DNA of 64,000 bases, taken from Eisenbergiella porci. GTDB taxonomy: Bacteria > Bacillota > Clostridia > Lachnospirales > Lachnospiraceae. The notes below the pieces were generated by a model. It was not told the DNA's origin and ran no database searches. It saw only the letters and a program-made list of their open reading frames with translations. Below, piece by piece: positions 54,448 to 63,377 of the stretch (position 1 is the stretch's first letter; the number at the start of each line of letters is the position of its first letter). Where the stretch lies: NCBI RefSeq assembly GCF_009696275.1, contig NZ_VUMI01000020.1, positions 29,511 to 93,510 of the forward strand, given 5' to 3'. The translations under genes were made by a program, and so were the position numbers.

Positions 54448-55455
54448 TTAAACAAGCTGTGCCTGTACCGCCGTCAGCGCAACAACACCTACGATATCCT
54501 CCCAGGAACAGCCTCTGGACAGATCGTTGACGGGTCTTGCAATTCCCTGAAGCATGGGGCCGTAGGCTTCCGCCCTGCCCAGCCGCTGAACCAGCTTATA
54601 GCCGATGTTGCCCGCATCCAGGTTGGGGAAAATAAGCACATTTGCCTTGCCGGCCACATCGCTGTCGGGAGCCTTGGATTTGGCCACCTTGGGAACCAGC
54701 GCGGCATCGGTCTGCAATTCTCCGTCCAGCGTCAGGTTCGGATATTCCTCATGGGCAATTTCCACTGCCTTAACTACTTTGTCAACCAGCGCATGGTGTG
54801 CGCTTCCCTTGGTGGAATGGGAAAGCATGGCAATAATGGGCTTTGCGCCGATGAGCTGCTTGAAGCTCTTTGCGCTTGTATCGGCGATGGCAGCCAGTTC
54901 TTCCGAGGTGGGATCCTGATTCAGACCGCAGTCTGCAAAAAGGAAGGTCCCGTGCTCGCCATATTCACAGTCCGGCACATCCAGGATAAAGAATGCGGAA
55001 ACCAGCTTCACGCCGGGAGCCGTACGGAGTATCTGCAGGGAGGGCCTGAGCACGTCCGCAGTGGCATGACACGCACCGGCAACCATTCCGTCCGCATCAT
55101 TGGCTTTTACCATAACCACGCCGAAGGTCAGAGGATCGCTCAAAAGGATCTCCCTTGCCTTTTCCGTGGTCATTCCCTTTGCTTTTCTTGTTTCGTAAAG
55201 GATCTCCACATACTCATCCAGCTTGTCTGTCTTGTTGGGATCAATCACCGTAACCCCGGTCAGATCCACTTCCAGCCAGCCGGCGCCGTCCATAATCTTC
55301 TCTTCATTGCCCACCATAATAATGTTGGCAATTCCCTCCTGCAGCACATGCGCGGCTGCAATCAGCGTTCTTTTGTCATTTGTTTCAGGCATTACAATTG
55401 TTTTTCTATCAGACCTAGCCTTCTCTTTAATCGTATCAATATAAGACATACCCAA
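54448..55455 (-). CDS. pta: Phosphate acetyltransferase
   Basis: Pta makes acetyl phosphate from acetyl-CoA. The 335-residue protein is the short form lacking the N-terminal regulatory domain. Motifs include IVMPETNDKRTLIAAAHVLQ near the start, VVMVKANDADGMVAGACHAT, and FPNLDAGNIGYKLVQRLG near the C-terminus. It lies 73 bases upstream of ackA. Its promoter is at 55514-55542. Confidence 0.97.
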   Translation of the reverse strand: MGMSYIDTIKEKARSDRKTIVMPETNDKRTLIAAAHVLQEGIANIIMVGNEEKIMDGAGWLEVDLTGVTVIDPNKTDKLDEYVEILYETRKAKGMTTEKAREILLSDPLTFGVVMVKANDADGMVAGACHATADVLRPSLQILRTAPGVKLVSAFFILDVPDCEYGEHGTFLFADCGLNQDPTSEELAAIADTSAKSFKQLIGAKPIIAMLSHSTKGSAHHALVDKVVKAVEIAHEEYPNLTLDGELQTDAALVPKVAKSKAPDSDVAGKANVLIFPNLDAGNIGYKLVQRLGRAEAYGPMLQGIARPVNDLSRGCSWEDIVGVVALTAVQAQLV

Positions 55456-55513
55456 AAAACTCCTTTCTATTCCACTTCTTCCAATTTTTGTCGTCCACTT
55501 TTCGTCTAGCTAA

Positions 55514-55542
55514 ATTATACAGAATTCTTTTTTTGTATACAA
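55514..55542 (-). promoter_or_regulatory. Probable promoter of pta-ackA
   Basis: On the minus strand TTGTAT (55537-55542), 17 bases and a consensus TATAAT (55514-55519). The leader to pta would be about 50 bases. Confidence 0.6.
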
Positions 55543-55612
55543 GGCTATTTTCCTGATTTTATTGTACAAAATCTTGCACATTTCACCAATGGGCATAAAT
55601 TGTTCGTGAATT

Positions 55613-55744
55613 GTTACTGTTCACACAGTACTGTGCATTTACTGCACAGTACGTAAGAAAGTGATCCAAGAGTGCATAAATCCCATTGCCGCAGGCAATT
55701 TTTAATGGATTTATGCAGTTACTGGTTACGGAGTGAACAGTAAC
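55613..55744. repeat. Nested palindromic, MITE-like element
   Basis: Outer arms GTTACTGTTCAC (55613-55624) and GTGAACAGTAAC (55733-55744) are perfect inverted repeats. Inside lie two further hairpins: GTACTGTGCA/TGCACAGTAC (55628-55637 with 55643-55652), and TGCATAAATCC/GGATTTATGCA (55673-55683 with 55707-55717) with an inner ATTGCC/GGCAAT stem. The 132-base unit has the design of a non-coding mobile or REP-type element; no target duplication was established. Confidence 0.7.
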
Positions 55745-55826
55745 CGTGAATTTGTACAAAAGCAAGAGCCGCAGCTCACGCTATTGTCCCGCCCGAAAAA
55801 ACATGATATGCTTTTTGTGATTAGGA

Positions 55827-55852
55827 GTAACTGTTCAGCCCCTCACAGTTAC
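55827..55852. repeat. Dispersed palindromic motif, copy 2
   Basis: GTAACTGTTCAGC...CACAGTTAC; nearly the same as 12755-12781, and GTAACTGT/ACAGTTAC is the core of the outer arms at 55613-55744. A more diverged form may lie at about 24607-24632. Confidence 0.5.
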
Positions 55853-55929
55853 GATTAGGAAATAAAAAACAACTGCGGAAAGTCCGAGTAGCATTAACAA
55901 TCAGACCCTATGGAGGAAAAATAACCGAT

Positions 55930-57180
55930 ATGAAGGTCACAGGAATTATAGCCGAATATAACCCCTTCCACAAAGGACACGAATACCAAATAAAAAAAGC
56001 CCGCGAACTGACAGACGCCGATTACGTAATAGTAGTGATGAGCGGAGATTTCACACAACGGGGCGCCCCGGCTTTACTTGATAAATACACCAGAGCCAGA
56101 ATGGCCCTGGCCTGCGGCGCGGATTTGGTACTGGAGCTTCCGGTACGATATGCCTGTGCAAGCGCAGAATTTTTTGCAGGCGGAGCCGTCTCCATCCTGG
56201 ACGGCCTGGGCGTTGTGGATTATCTGTGCTTTGGAAGCGAATCCGGAGATACCGAAAAAATCGCCGCATCCGCCCATACCCTCCTCTCCGCCGAACAAGA
56301 CGACGAATACCGCCGACGCATCAGACAAAATCAAAAAGAAGGCCTCTCCTACCCCGCCGCCAGGGCCAAAGCCCTTAATTTAAGCGACGAAACCGACGCC
56401 CAATACTGGACCCTCCCGAACAACATCCTCGGAATTGAATACTGCAAAGCCCTGACTCTCTCCCAAAGCAAAATGCGCCCCCTCACAATCCTCCGCCAGG
56501 GCTCCGCCTACCACGAAGAAAACCTCCCGGCCGCCCCCTGCAGCCAGGAAAGCTTCAGCTCTGCCACCGCCATCAGAAAAGCCCTTCTGGAAGGAACCGG
56601 CTTCCACACCGTCAAAGCCTCCCTCCCGGAACAAACCTGGCCAATCTGGGAAACACACCTGAACCAACAAGGTCTTCTCTCAGAACAGGATTTTTCCCTC
56701 CTCATCCACTACCGCCTTTTGATGGAGGCCCAAAACGGCTATCAAAAATACGCAGACATCACCCCGGACCTCTCCGACAAACTGAAGAAAAACCTGAATA
56801 ACTACACCGACTGGAAAAGCTTCTGCCAGCTCCTCAACACCAAAAACCTCACTTATGCCCGCGCCAGCCGCTGCCTCACCCATATACTCCTGAACCTCAC
56901 CCAGAAAAACCAGGACGCCGGAAAAAGCACCCGCTTCCCCTCCTACGCCCGCCCCCTGGCCTTCACCAAAAAAGCCGCTCCTCTCCTGAACGCCATAAAA
57001 AACAACGCCAAAATCCCCTACCTGCCCAAACTATCCGCCGCCTTACCCCTCCTCACCCCCTTCACCACCCAAATGCTCCAGGAAGACATCCAGGCCTCCC
57101 ACATTTACCAAACCGTTCTCTGCCAAAATTACCACACCCCCTTCACCAACGAATACCAACGCCAACTCCCCATAACCTGA
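55930..57180 (+). CDS. tmcAL: tRNA(Met) cytidine acetate ligase TmcAL
   Basis: TmcAL activates acetate with ATP and acetylates C34 of elongator tRNA-Met. The nucleotidyltransferase motif is MKVTGIIAEYNPFHKGHEYQ (the HxGH as HKGH) at the N-terminus, then VMSGDFTQRGAPALLDKYTR and ASAEFFAGGAVSIL. At 416 residues it is normal. From about 56240 to the end the plus strand turns strongly C-rich (codons ending in C, such as CTC and ACC), unlike the first 300 bases and the neighbours. It converges with the PFL gene across a long hairpin. Confidence 0.93.
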   Translation: MKVTGIIAEYNPFHKGHEYQIKKARELTDADYVIVVMSGDFTQRGAPALLDKYTRARMALACGADLVLELPVRYACASAEFFAGGAVSILDGLGVVDYLCFGSESGDTEKIAASAHTLLSAEQDDEYRRRIRQNQKEGLSYPAARAKALNLSDETDAQYWTLPNNILGIEYCKALTLSQSKMRPLTILRQGSAYHEENLPAAPCSQESFSSATAIRKALLEGTGFHTVKASLPEQTWPIWETHLNQQGLLSEQDFSLLIHYRLLMEAQNGYQKYADITPDLSDKLKKNLNNYTDWKSFCQLLNTKNLTYARASRCLTHILLNLTQKNQDAGKSTRFPSYARPLAFTKKAAPLLNAIKNNAKIPYLPKLSAALPLLTPFTTQMLQEDIQASHIYQTVLCQNYHTPFTNEYQRQLPIT

Positions 57181-57228
57181 CCCCTTCCTTTTTCCCTTAT
57201 CCCTTTCCTTCCTTTCCGCCCCATAGCC
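57181..57228 (+). other. Polypyrimidine tract after tmcAL
   Basis: From 57181 to about 57224 the plus strand is almost only C and T, broken by single purines. It joins the C-rich end of tmcAL to the long hairpin. Confidence 0.6.
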
Positions 57229-57233
57229 TACCG

Positions 57234-57470
57234 GACCGGAAGGATAACCGCATCCGCCCCGATTCCCGCCCCTGCCCGTCCGGAGTCCTGTTTCCTTCTC
57301 CGGGCTGTGGCAGGGGTATTTTCTGATCCATAAGAAAAAACGGTGGTTTTTCGAACTGCCCCGTTTTTGAAACTGGATAAAAAAATACCCCTGCCACAGC
57401 CCGGAGAAGGAAACAGGACTCCGGACGGACAGGGGCGGGAACCGGGGCGGATGCGGTTATCCTCCCGGCC
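57234..57470. repeat. 237-base gapless inverted repeat (long hairpin)
   Basis: Arms 57241-57322 and 57382-57463 are inverted copies of 82 bases with 80 matches and no gap; the two mismatches are C-A. Pairing resumes on both sides in the same register: outward to 57234/57470, and inward through ATCCA/TGGAT (57326-57330 with 57374-57378) and AAAAACGG/CCGTTTTT (57336-57343 with 57361-57368). The structure fills the space between the 3' ends of the convergent tmcAL and PFL genes. It may be a bidirectional terminator, a MITE or a structured RNA; a 91-codon frame inside it is not thought real. Confidence 0.85.
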
Positions 57471-57475
57471 ATATT

Positions 57476-58840
57476 CTAATTCTTAAAGCTGTGGATCGGC
57501 GCCGGGATTCTTCCGCCGCGGTTCACAAAGGCAGAGCAGTCAAACTGGTTCACAGGCATAATGGGAGCATGTCCCAGAAGGCCGCCGAACTCCGCATGAT
57601 CTCCCACGGTCTTACCGATAACAGGAATCAGGCGGACTGCCGTTGTTTTCTGGTTAACCATGCCGATTGCCATTTCATCTGCGATAATCCCGGAAATGGT
57701 CGTTGCTTTGGTATCTCCGGGGATGGCGATCATATCCAGGCCTACGGAACAGACACAGGTCATGGCCTCCAGCTTTTCCAGCGTCAGGGCGCCGGCGGAT
57801 ACGGCGTCTATCATGCCCTGATCCTCGCTGACGGGGATAAATGCGCCGCTTAAGCCTCCCACATAGGAGGATGCCATAACGCCGCCCTTTTTCACCTGAT
57901 CGTTAAGCAGGGCAAGCGCCGCCGTGGTCCCGGGAGCCCCTGCATATTCCAGGCCGATTTCACAGAGGATATCCGCCACGCTGTCGCCGATGGCAGGCGT
58001 GGGGGCAAGGGAAAGATCCACGATACCAAAAGGGATTCCCAGTCTTCTCGAAGCTTCCTTCGCTACCAGCTGGCCGACTCTGGTTACCTTAAACGCCGTC
58101 TTTTTAATGGTTTCACAGAGCACTTCAAAGCTCTCACCGCGCACCTTTTCCAGCGCGGTTTTAACAACACCGGGGCCGCTGACGCCTACGTTGATGATCT
58201 GATCCGCCTCCGTCACGCCGTGGAAGGCGCCTGCCATAAACGGGTTGTCATCCGGCGCATTGCAGAAAACAACCAGCTTCGTACAGCCGGAGGAATCTGT
58301 TTCTTTGGTATATTCCGCCGCTTCCAGGATGATTTCTCCCATCAGCTTCACAGCGTCCATGTTAATGCCCGTCTTGGTGGAACCTAAGTTGACGGAGCTG
58401 CAGACTCTTTCCGTCCTCGCTAACGCCATGGGAATGGAACGGATTAGCAGCTCGTCCGCGGAGGTCATGCCCTTGGAAACAAGCGCCGAATAGCCGCCGA
58501 TAAAGTTAACGCCCACCTCATGGGCCGCCTTATCCAGCGTATCCGCTATGGTCGCAAAATCCGCCGGGGTCTTGCAGGCCGCGCCGCCGATGAGCGCTAT
58601 GGGGGTTACGGAAATTCTTTTGTTTACAATGGGGATCCCGTATTCCCTGGAAATTTCCTCTCCCACCTGCACCAGGTTTTTGGCGGCATGGGTGATTTTA
58701 CGGTAGATCTTCTCATTTACACGGGATAAATCGGAATCCACGCAGTCCAGGAGGCTGATGCCCAAGGTAATGGTGCGCACGTCCAGATTTTCCTTTTCAA
58801 TCATCTTGTTGGTTTCATTTACTTCAAATATATTTATCAT
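57476..58840 (-). CDS. PFL/UPF0210 (DUF711) family protein
   Basis: A 454-residue protein of the UPF0210/DUF711 family, resembling pyruvate formate-lyase in fold, which always occurs with the small ACT protein next to it. Segments such as [37 protein letters not shown] and [13 protein letters not shown] are typical. No glycyl-radical motif is visible. The reaction is unknown. It follows the ACT gene by 18 bases. Its stop is just inside the foot of the long hairpin. Confidence 0.9.
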   Translation of the reverse strand: MINIFEVNETNKMIEKENLDVRTITLGISLLDCVDSDLSRVNEKIYRKITHAAKNLVQVGEEISREYGIPIVNKRISVTPIALIGGAACKTPADFATIADTLDKAAHEVGVNFIGGYSALVSKGMTSADELLIRSIPMALARTERVCSSVNLGSTKTGINMDAVKLMGEIILEAAEYTKETDSSGCTKLVVFCNAPDDNPFMAGAFHGVTEADQIINVGVSGPGVVKTALEKVRGESFEVLCETIKKTAFKVTRVGQLVAKEASRRLGIPFGIVDLSLAPTPAIGDSVADILCEIGLEYAGAPGTTAALALLNDQVKKGGVMASSYVGGLSGAFIPVSEDQGMIDAVSAGALTLEKLEAMTCVCSVGLDMIAIPGDTKATTISGIIADEMAIGMVNQKTTAVRLIPVIGKTVGDHAEFGGLLGHAPIMPVNQFDCSAFVNRGGRIPAPIHSFKN

Positions 58841-58858
58841 TCCACAAACCTCTTACTT

Positions 58859-59134
58859 TCAAATCCTGTGCATCTGACTGAAGATTTCTTCGCTCTGGCA
58901 TTTGATAATAACGCCGATTTCTTCGCCCAGCCCGGTTAATTCGTCTGTAATATCCCCGAAAGGCTTTCCGGTATGGTTCATGTCCACAATCATCATCATG
59001 TTGAAATATCCCTGGACAATGGTCTGGCTGATATCCAGGATATTAATGTTGTTGTCGGCCAGGTAGGTACACACCTTTGCAATAATACCGACCGTATCAT
59101 GTCCTACTACTGTAATAATTGTCTTCTTCATCAA
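58859..59134 (-). CDS. ACT-domain protein, UPF0237
   Basis: A 91-residue protein that is one ACT domain: MKKTIITVVGHDTVGIIAKV and NINILDISQTIVQGYFNMMM. ACT domains bind small molecules, often amino acids. The UPF0237-UPF0210 pair is widespread in Firmicutes and archaea; the small protein probably regulates the large one. The start may be the first or second Met. Confidence 0.93.
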   Translation of the reverse strand: MMKKTIITVVGHDTVGIIAKVCTYLADNNINILDISQTIVQGYFNMMMIVDMNHTGKPFGDITDELTGLGEEIGVIIKCQSEEIFSQMHRI

Positions 59135-59184
59135 AAGTTCCTCCGCTTCTTTCGTAATTTTGCAGCCGTTTCACGCCTTCACCT

Positions 59185-59985
59185 TTACGCGATTTCTATT
59201 AAACGGGATACCTCGCTACGTTTCGCCACCTGAATCGGGAAGTCCCCGGCTTTATAGCAGTTATCCGACTGGGTGATTTCCAGCTTCACCGTCTCATAGG
59301 CAAGCTCTGGCATGTTGTTTTCCTTGCTCAGATGCCCCAGCACGATATACTGAAGCTTATCATGCAGCAGCCTGCTTAACAGCCTGCCGGAATTTTCATT
59401 GGAAAGATGCCCTCTGTCGCCCAGGATCCGCTGCTTGAGCGGATAAGGATAAGGCCCTACCTGAAGCATGTTCACATCATGGTTCGCCTCCAGAAGAAGG
59501 GCGTCCATTCCCTTCAGGCACTCCACCGTATAATCGTTATAGGTGCCAAGATCGGTCACCACGCCGATTTTCTGCCTTCCGTAGGAAAAACGGTAGGCCA
59601 CCGGATCCGCCGCGTCATGGGAAATCCGCATGGGATTCACCGTCATGTCCTTTATGGTAAAGCTTTCATCCGCTTTTACGGTCTGAAACAGCTCCCCGTC
59701 TATTTCACCCAGGCTCCTTGCGCCCTTAATGGCATCCACCGTCCTGGTTGTCGCATAAATGGGCACATTATATTTGCGGGAAAAAACGCCCAGCCCGCTG
59801 ATATGGTCGCTGTGTTCATGGGTGACAAAAATCGCATCCAGTTCACCGGGGCAGATACCAAGGCTCTTCAGCCCTTCCTCCGTCCGCTTTCTGCTTATTC
59901 CAACATCCACCAGAACGTGCGTCGTATCCGTTCCCACATAAATGCAGTTTCCGCTGCTGCCGCTTGCAATGCTGCACAGTCTCAT
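59185..59985 (-). CDS. MBL-fold metallo-hydrolase, WalJ/YycJ-like
   Basis: A beta-lactamase-fold hydrolase with the zinc motif FVTHEHSDHISGL (HxHxDH) near residue 55-67, plus RISHDAADPVAYRF, LLLEANHDVNML and LGHLSKENN. It begins MRLCSIASGSSGNCIYVG, as in WalJ (YycJ), which in Bacillus lies beside the WalRK system and affects DNA repair or cell wall; here WalRK is not adjacent. The length of 266 residues is normal. A weak minus-strand promoter TTGCAA-17-CATATT may lie at 60059-60087. Confidence 0.9.
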   Translation of the reverse strand: MRLCSIASGSSGNCIYVGTDTTHVLVDVGISRKRTEEGLKSLGICPGELDAIFVTHEHSDHISGLGVFSRKYNVPIYATTRTVDAIKGARSLGEIDGELFQTVKADESFTIKDMTVNPMRISHDAADPVAYRFSYGRQKIGVVTDLGTYNDYTVECLKGMDALLLEANHDVNMLQVGPYPYPLKQRILGDRGHLSNENSGRLLSRLLHDKLQYIVLGHLSKENNMPELAYETVKLEITQSDNCYKAGDFPIQVAKRSEVSRLIEIA

Positions 59986-60115
59986 AAGTTTCTTACTCCT
60001 TCATCCTCCGCCCTGTCTGCAGGCGTACCAAAAGTCTTTGTAATTTCAAACACTCTCTAATATGCCATATTCCGGCGCCGCTTGCAAGGAAAAACTGCAA
60101 ACGCCCTTCAAAACA

Positions 60116-60715
60116 TCACTCCTGCAGTTTTGCCAGCACCTCATCAATCTGGCGGCAGGTTTCCTGCAGATCCCCGTTATTTTCAATCACTCTCCGGCAG
60201 TGGCGGCGGAATTCCTCCTCCGGCAGCTGGCTGTGGAATATATGGTCTATCTTCGCATCCGAATACCCTCTGCTTTCCTTCAGACGCTTTCTGCGCACTT
60301 CCTCATCCGCATAGACGTACCACAGCTCATCCACGATCCTGTCATAGCCCTCCTCTATCAAAAGAGCGGCTTCCAGGAAAAAGAAATCCACCTTTCCAAG
60401 GCTTCTTTCTTTCTCCACCTCCTGCAATATGTAAACCCTTACAGCCGGATGGATGATACCGTTTACCTGGGAAAGGAGGCAATCATCTGCAAAAATCTTT
60501 TCTGCCATCCGTCCCCTGTCAATGGTCCCATCCTCCGCCAGCACATCCTTTCCCAGCAGCTCCACCAGCCGTTCATAGCAGGGCTGTCCGGGTAGCTTGA
60601 CTTCGTTTCCCACCTCATCCGCAAGCAGGATGCGGCAGCGGCAGCGGGAAGCCAGACAGGAAAGCACCTGTGACTTTCCCGCTCCCACGCCGCCTGTAAT
60701 ACCTATCAGCTTCAT
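60116..60715 (-). CDS. coaE: Dephospho-CoA kinase
   Basis: CoaE phosphorylates dephospho-CoA, the last step of coenzyme A synthesis. MKLIGITGGVGAGKSQVLS holds the P-loop; FFLEAALLIEEGYDRIVDELW and the C-terminal RVIENNGDLQETCRQID are typical. The ATG at 60715 follows AGGGGAG by eight bases; a frame to 60799 overlaps polA and is rejected. The length is 199 residues. It follows polA by 13 bases. Confidence 0.95.
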   Translation of the reverse strand: MKLIGITGGVGAGKSQVLSCLASRCRCRILLADEVGNEVKLPGQPCYERLVELLGKDVLAEDGTIDRGRMAEKIFADDCLLSQVNGIIHPAVRVYILQEVEKERSLGKVDFFFLEAALLIEEGYDRIVDELWYVYADEEVRRKRLKESRGYSDAKIDHIFHSQLPEEEFRRHCRRVIENNGDLQETCRQIDEVLAKLQE

Positions 60716-60728
60716 TGTAAAACTCCCC

Positions 60729-63377
60729 TTATTTTGCCTCGTACCAGTTCTTTCCCGTGTGAAGGTCGATTTCCAGAGAAACCGCCAGTTCAGTGGCATT
60801 CTTCATTTCCTTTTCCATAATGTCCGCCACCAGGCTCATTTCATCCTCCGCAGTCTCCACAAGAAGCTCATCGTGGATCTGCAGAATCAGGCGGGATTTC
60901 AGGTTTTCTTCCTTCAGGCGCTTCCAGACACGTATCATGGCAATCTTGATAATATCCGCGGCCGTTCCCTGGATCGGCGCATTCATGGCTACTCTCTCAC
61001 CGAAGGAGCGCTGCATGAAATTGCTGGATTTCAGTTCGGGCACCGGTCTCCTGCGGCCGAACATCGTGACGGAATAACCGTTTTCTTTGGCATTTTCCAC
61101 CTCTCTGTCCAGAAATTCCTTGACCTTAGGATAGGTTTTAAAATATTCTTCAATATACTGCGCCGCTTCCTTCCTGGAAATACTCAAATCCTGACTGAGC
61201 CCGAAGGAGCTGATTCCGTACACAATGCCGAAATTCACTGCCTTGGCGTTCCTTCTCTGAAGGTCAGTCACCTCCTCAAATGGAGTGTGGAATACCTTGG
61301 CCGCCGTAATGCGGTGGATGTCCGCATCGGAACGGTACGCCTCAATCAGCTGCTCATCCCCGGACATATGGGCGAGCACGCGCAGTTCGATCTGGGAATA
61401 GTCCGCATCGGTAAACACATACCCCGACCTGGGAACAAACACCTTGCGGATCAGACGCCCCAGCTCCATGCGCATGGGAATGTTCTGCAGGTTAGGCTCC
61501 GTGGAGCTGATTCTTCCCGTGGCGGTAATCGTTTGGTTCAGTGTGGTATGAATCCGGTTGTTTTCCCCGATATAGGCCGCAAGTCCGTCCGCATAGGTGG
61601 ATTTGAGCTTGGTCAGCCCCCGGTATTCCAGAATTTCCGAAACAATAGGGTAATCCGGAGCCAGCTTATCCAGCACATCCGCGGCGGTGGAATATCCGGT
61701 CTTCGTTTTCTTTCCGCCGGGCAGCTGCATTTTTTCGAAAAGGATTTCTCCCAGCTGCTTGGGGGAATTGATGTTAAAGTCCTCTCCGGCCTGCTTATGG
61801 ATAGAATGTTCAAGCTCCTCTATCCGTTCCACCAGCGCGTCTCCATAGGCCTTCAGCTCCTCCGGACGCACTTCCACGCCTTCCGCTTCCATATCATGAA
61901 GCACTCTTGTCAGAGGCATTTCTATTTCCTCAAAAAGCTTCTCCATCCCGGTTTCCCGCAGCTTTTCCCGTAGTCTTGGCTCCGCCATGAAAATCGTATA
62001 TACAGCAAAGCCTGCATATTCCCGGAAGGCCTCCTCCCTCTCCTGGGACGCCTTCACCAGAGAAAGCTTTTCCAAAAGCTGCTGCCGGCTCTGAATCATC
62101 AGGCCCAGCTGTTCATTTGCAATATCCTCTATGCTGTAATCATTTTTCAGCGGGTTGAGCAGATATGCCGCAATCAGCACATCAAAAAACCGCTCCGTCT
62201 GATCGCTTTCCAGATACCCATACTGGTTCTTGATCTGGAAGGTGGATAGTTTGACGCCCTTTTTCACCAGGTTTTTCAGCTTGTCCGTCAGGTATTCCTT
62301 CGTCAGGAAGCCCTGGGGGATGAAAATCCAAATCTGATCCGCAGCGCTTGCCAGGGCCAGGGCCGCAAAATCCCCGTCCGCCCTGCCGTCCTCCAGCACA
62401 AGAAATGCAGCCTTTCCTGCCTTTTCCGCCGCACCGAAAGCTTCCTCCGCATCGGAAAGCTCCGAGGTCATGCGGAAGGTTTCCTTCTGATCATTCTGTG
62501 TCACCGCATCTTCTTCAAACCGGCTGAGCAGATTTTTGAATTCCAGCTGTTTAAAGAGTGTGTAGGCTTCCGGGGTAAAAAGATCCTGCAGCCTGACCAT
62601 ATCCCAGGTTACATCCAGTTCACAATCCGTGTGGATGGTTGCCAGCACCTTGCTCAGATCCGCAAGCTCCCGGTTGGCCGCCAGGGACTCCCGGATACTT
62701 TTCTTCGTAATTTCATCTAAATGCGCATAAATGTTGTCCAGGGAGCCGTACTGGACCATAAGATCCGTGGCTGTCTTGGGGCCTACCTTGGGCACTCCGG
62801 GAATATTGTCGGAGGAATCCCCCATAAGGGCCTTCAGTTCAATAAACTGTACCGGCGTCACCTGGTAGGCTTCCTGAACATCAGAGGCATAATAGTCTTC
62901 TATTTCCGTTTTTCCGCCTTTGGTTTTGGGAATACGGATCTTGATATGGTCGCTGGCTATCTGCAAAAGATCCCTGTCTCCGGAAACCAAAGCCACCTCC
63001 ATTCCTTCCTTTTCCCCGCGCTTTGCCAGGGTTCCCAGAATGTCATCCGCCTCCAGACCGGCTTTTTCCACAGTACAGATGCCCATGGACTGAAGCACCT
63101 CTTTCATGACCGGCACCTGCTCCCGCAATTCCTCCGGCATGGGCTTTCTCGTCCCCTTATACTCCTTGAACAGCTCATGGCGGAAGGTAGGCGCATGCAC
63201 GTCAAAAGCCACCGCCAGATATTCAGGCTTTTCCTCCTCCAGAATCTTAAACATGATATTCAGGAAGCCATATACCGCATTGGTATGGAGCCCCTGGGCA
63301 TTGCTCAAATCAGGCACACCATAGAACGCTCTGTTCAATATGCTGTGCCCGTCAATCAGAACCATTTTTTTACTCAT
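60729..63377 (-). CDS. polA: DNA polymerase I
   Basis: PolA removes RNA primers and fills gaps. The 5' nuclease domain (about 1-290) has VLIDGHSILNRAFYG and EKAGLEADDILGTLA. The middle domain (about 300-480) has the exonuclease fold, but its first motif reads FLVLEDGRADG instead of a DxE pair, so proofreading is probably absent. The polymerase domain has RSGYVFTDADYSQIELRVLA and LILQIHDELLVE with the metal-binding Asp residues. At 882 residues it is normal. It overlaps the anti-sigma gene by four bases (ATGA). Confidence 0.97.
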   Translation of the reverse strand: MSKKMVLIDGHSILNRAFYGVPDLSNAQGLHTNAVYGFLNIMFKILEEEKPEYLAVAFDVHAPTFRHELFKEYKGTRKPMPEELREQVPVMKEVLQSMGICTVEKAGLEADDILGTLAKRGEKEGMEVALVSGDRDLLQIASDHIKIRIPKTKGGKTEIEDYYASDVQEAYQVTPVQFIELKALMGDSSDNIPGVPKVGPKTATDLMVQYGSLDNIYAHLDEITKKSIRESLAANRELADLSKVLATIHTDCELDVTWDMVRLQDLFTPEAYTLFKQLEFKNLLSRFEEDAVTQNDQKETFRMTSELSDAEEAFGAAEKAGKAAFLVLEDGRADGDFAALALASAADQIWIFIPQGFLTKEYLTDKLKNLVKKGVKLSTFQIKNQYGYLESDQTERFFDVLIAAYLLNPLKNDYSIEDIANEQLGLMIQSRQQLLEKLSLVKASQEREEAFREYAGFAVYTIFMAEPRLREKLRETGMEKLFEEIEMPLTRVLHDMEAEGVEVRPEELKAYGDALVERIEELEHSIHKQAGEDFNINSPKQLGEILFEKMQLPGGKKTKTGYSTAADVLDKLAPDYPIVSEILEYRGLTKLKSTYADGLAAYIGENNRIHTTLNQTITATGRISSTEPNLQNIPMRMELGRLIRKVFVPRSGYVFTDADYSQIELRVLAHMSGDEQLIEAYRSDADIHRITAAKVFHTPFEEVTDLQRRNAKAVNFGIVYGISSFGLSQDLSISRKEAAQYIEEYFKTYPKVKEFLDREVENAKENGYSVTMFGRRRPVPELKSSNFMQRSFGERVAMNAPIQGTAADIIKIAMIRVWKRLKEENLKSRLILQIHDELLVETAEDEMSLVADIMEKEMKNATELAVSLEIDLHTGKNWYEAK

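Larger units (their letters stand above)
55456..55929. other. Intergenic region between divergent pta and tmcAL
   Basis: This 474-base gap holds the pta promoter (55514-55542), a nested palindromic element (55613-55744), a second short palindrome (55827-55852) and the upstream region of tmcAL, where GGAGG lies about 13 bases before the ATG. A 60-codon minus-strand frame at 55583-55765 lies wholly within the palindrome and is not taken as a gene. Confidence 0.6.

Noticed and set aside
55583..55765. 60-codon minus-strand frame
   Set aside because: It coincides with the nested palindrome; frames inside such repeats are chance.
57197..57472. 91-codon minus-strand frame in the long hairpin
   Set aside because: Its sequence is dictated by the inverted repeat; no ribosome site was found.
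60597..61973. 458-codon open frame on the plus strand over polA and coaE
   Set aside because: Antisense to two well-identified genes.
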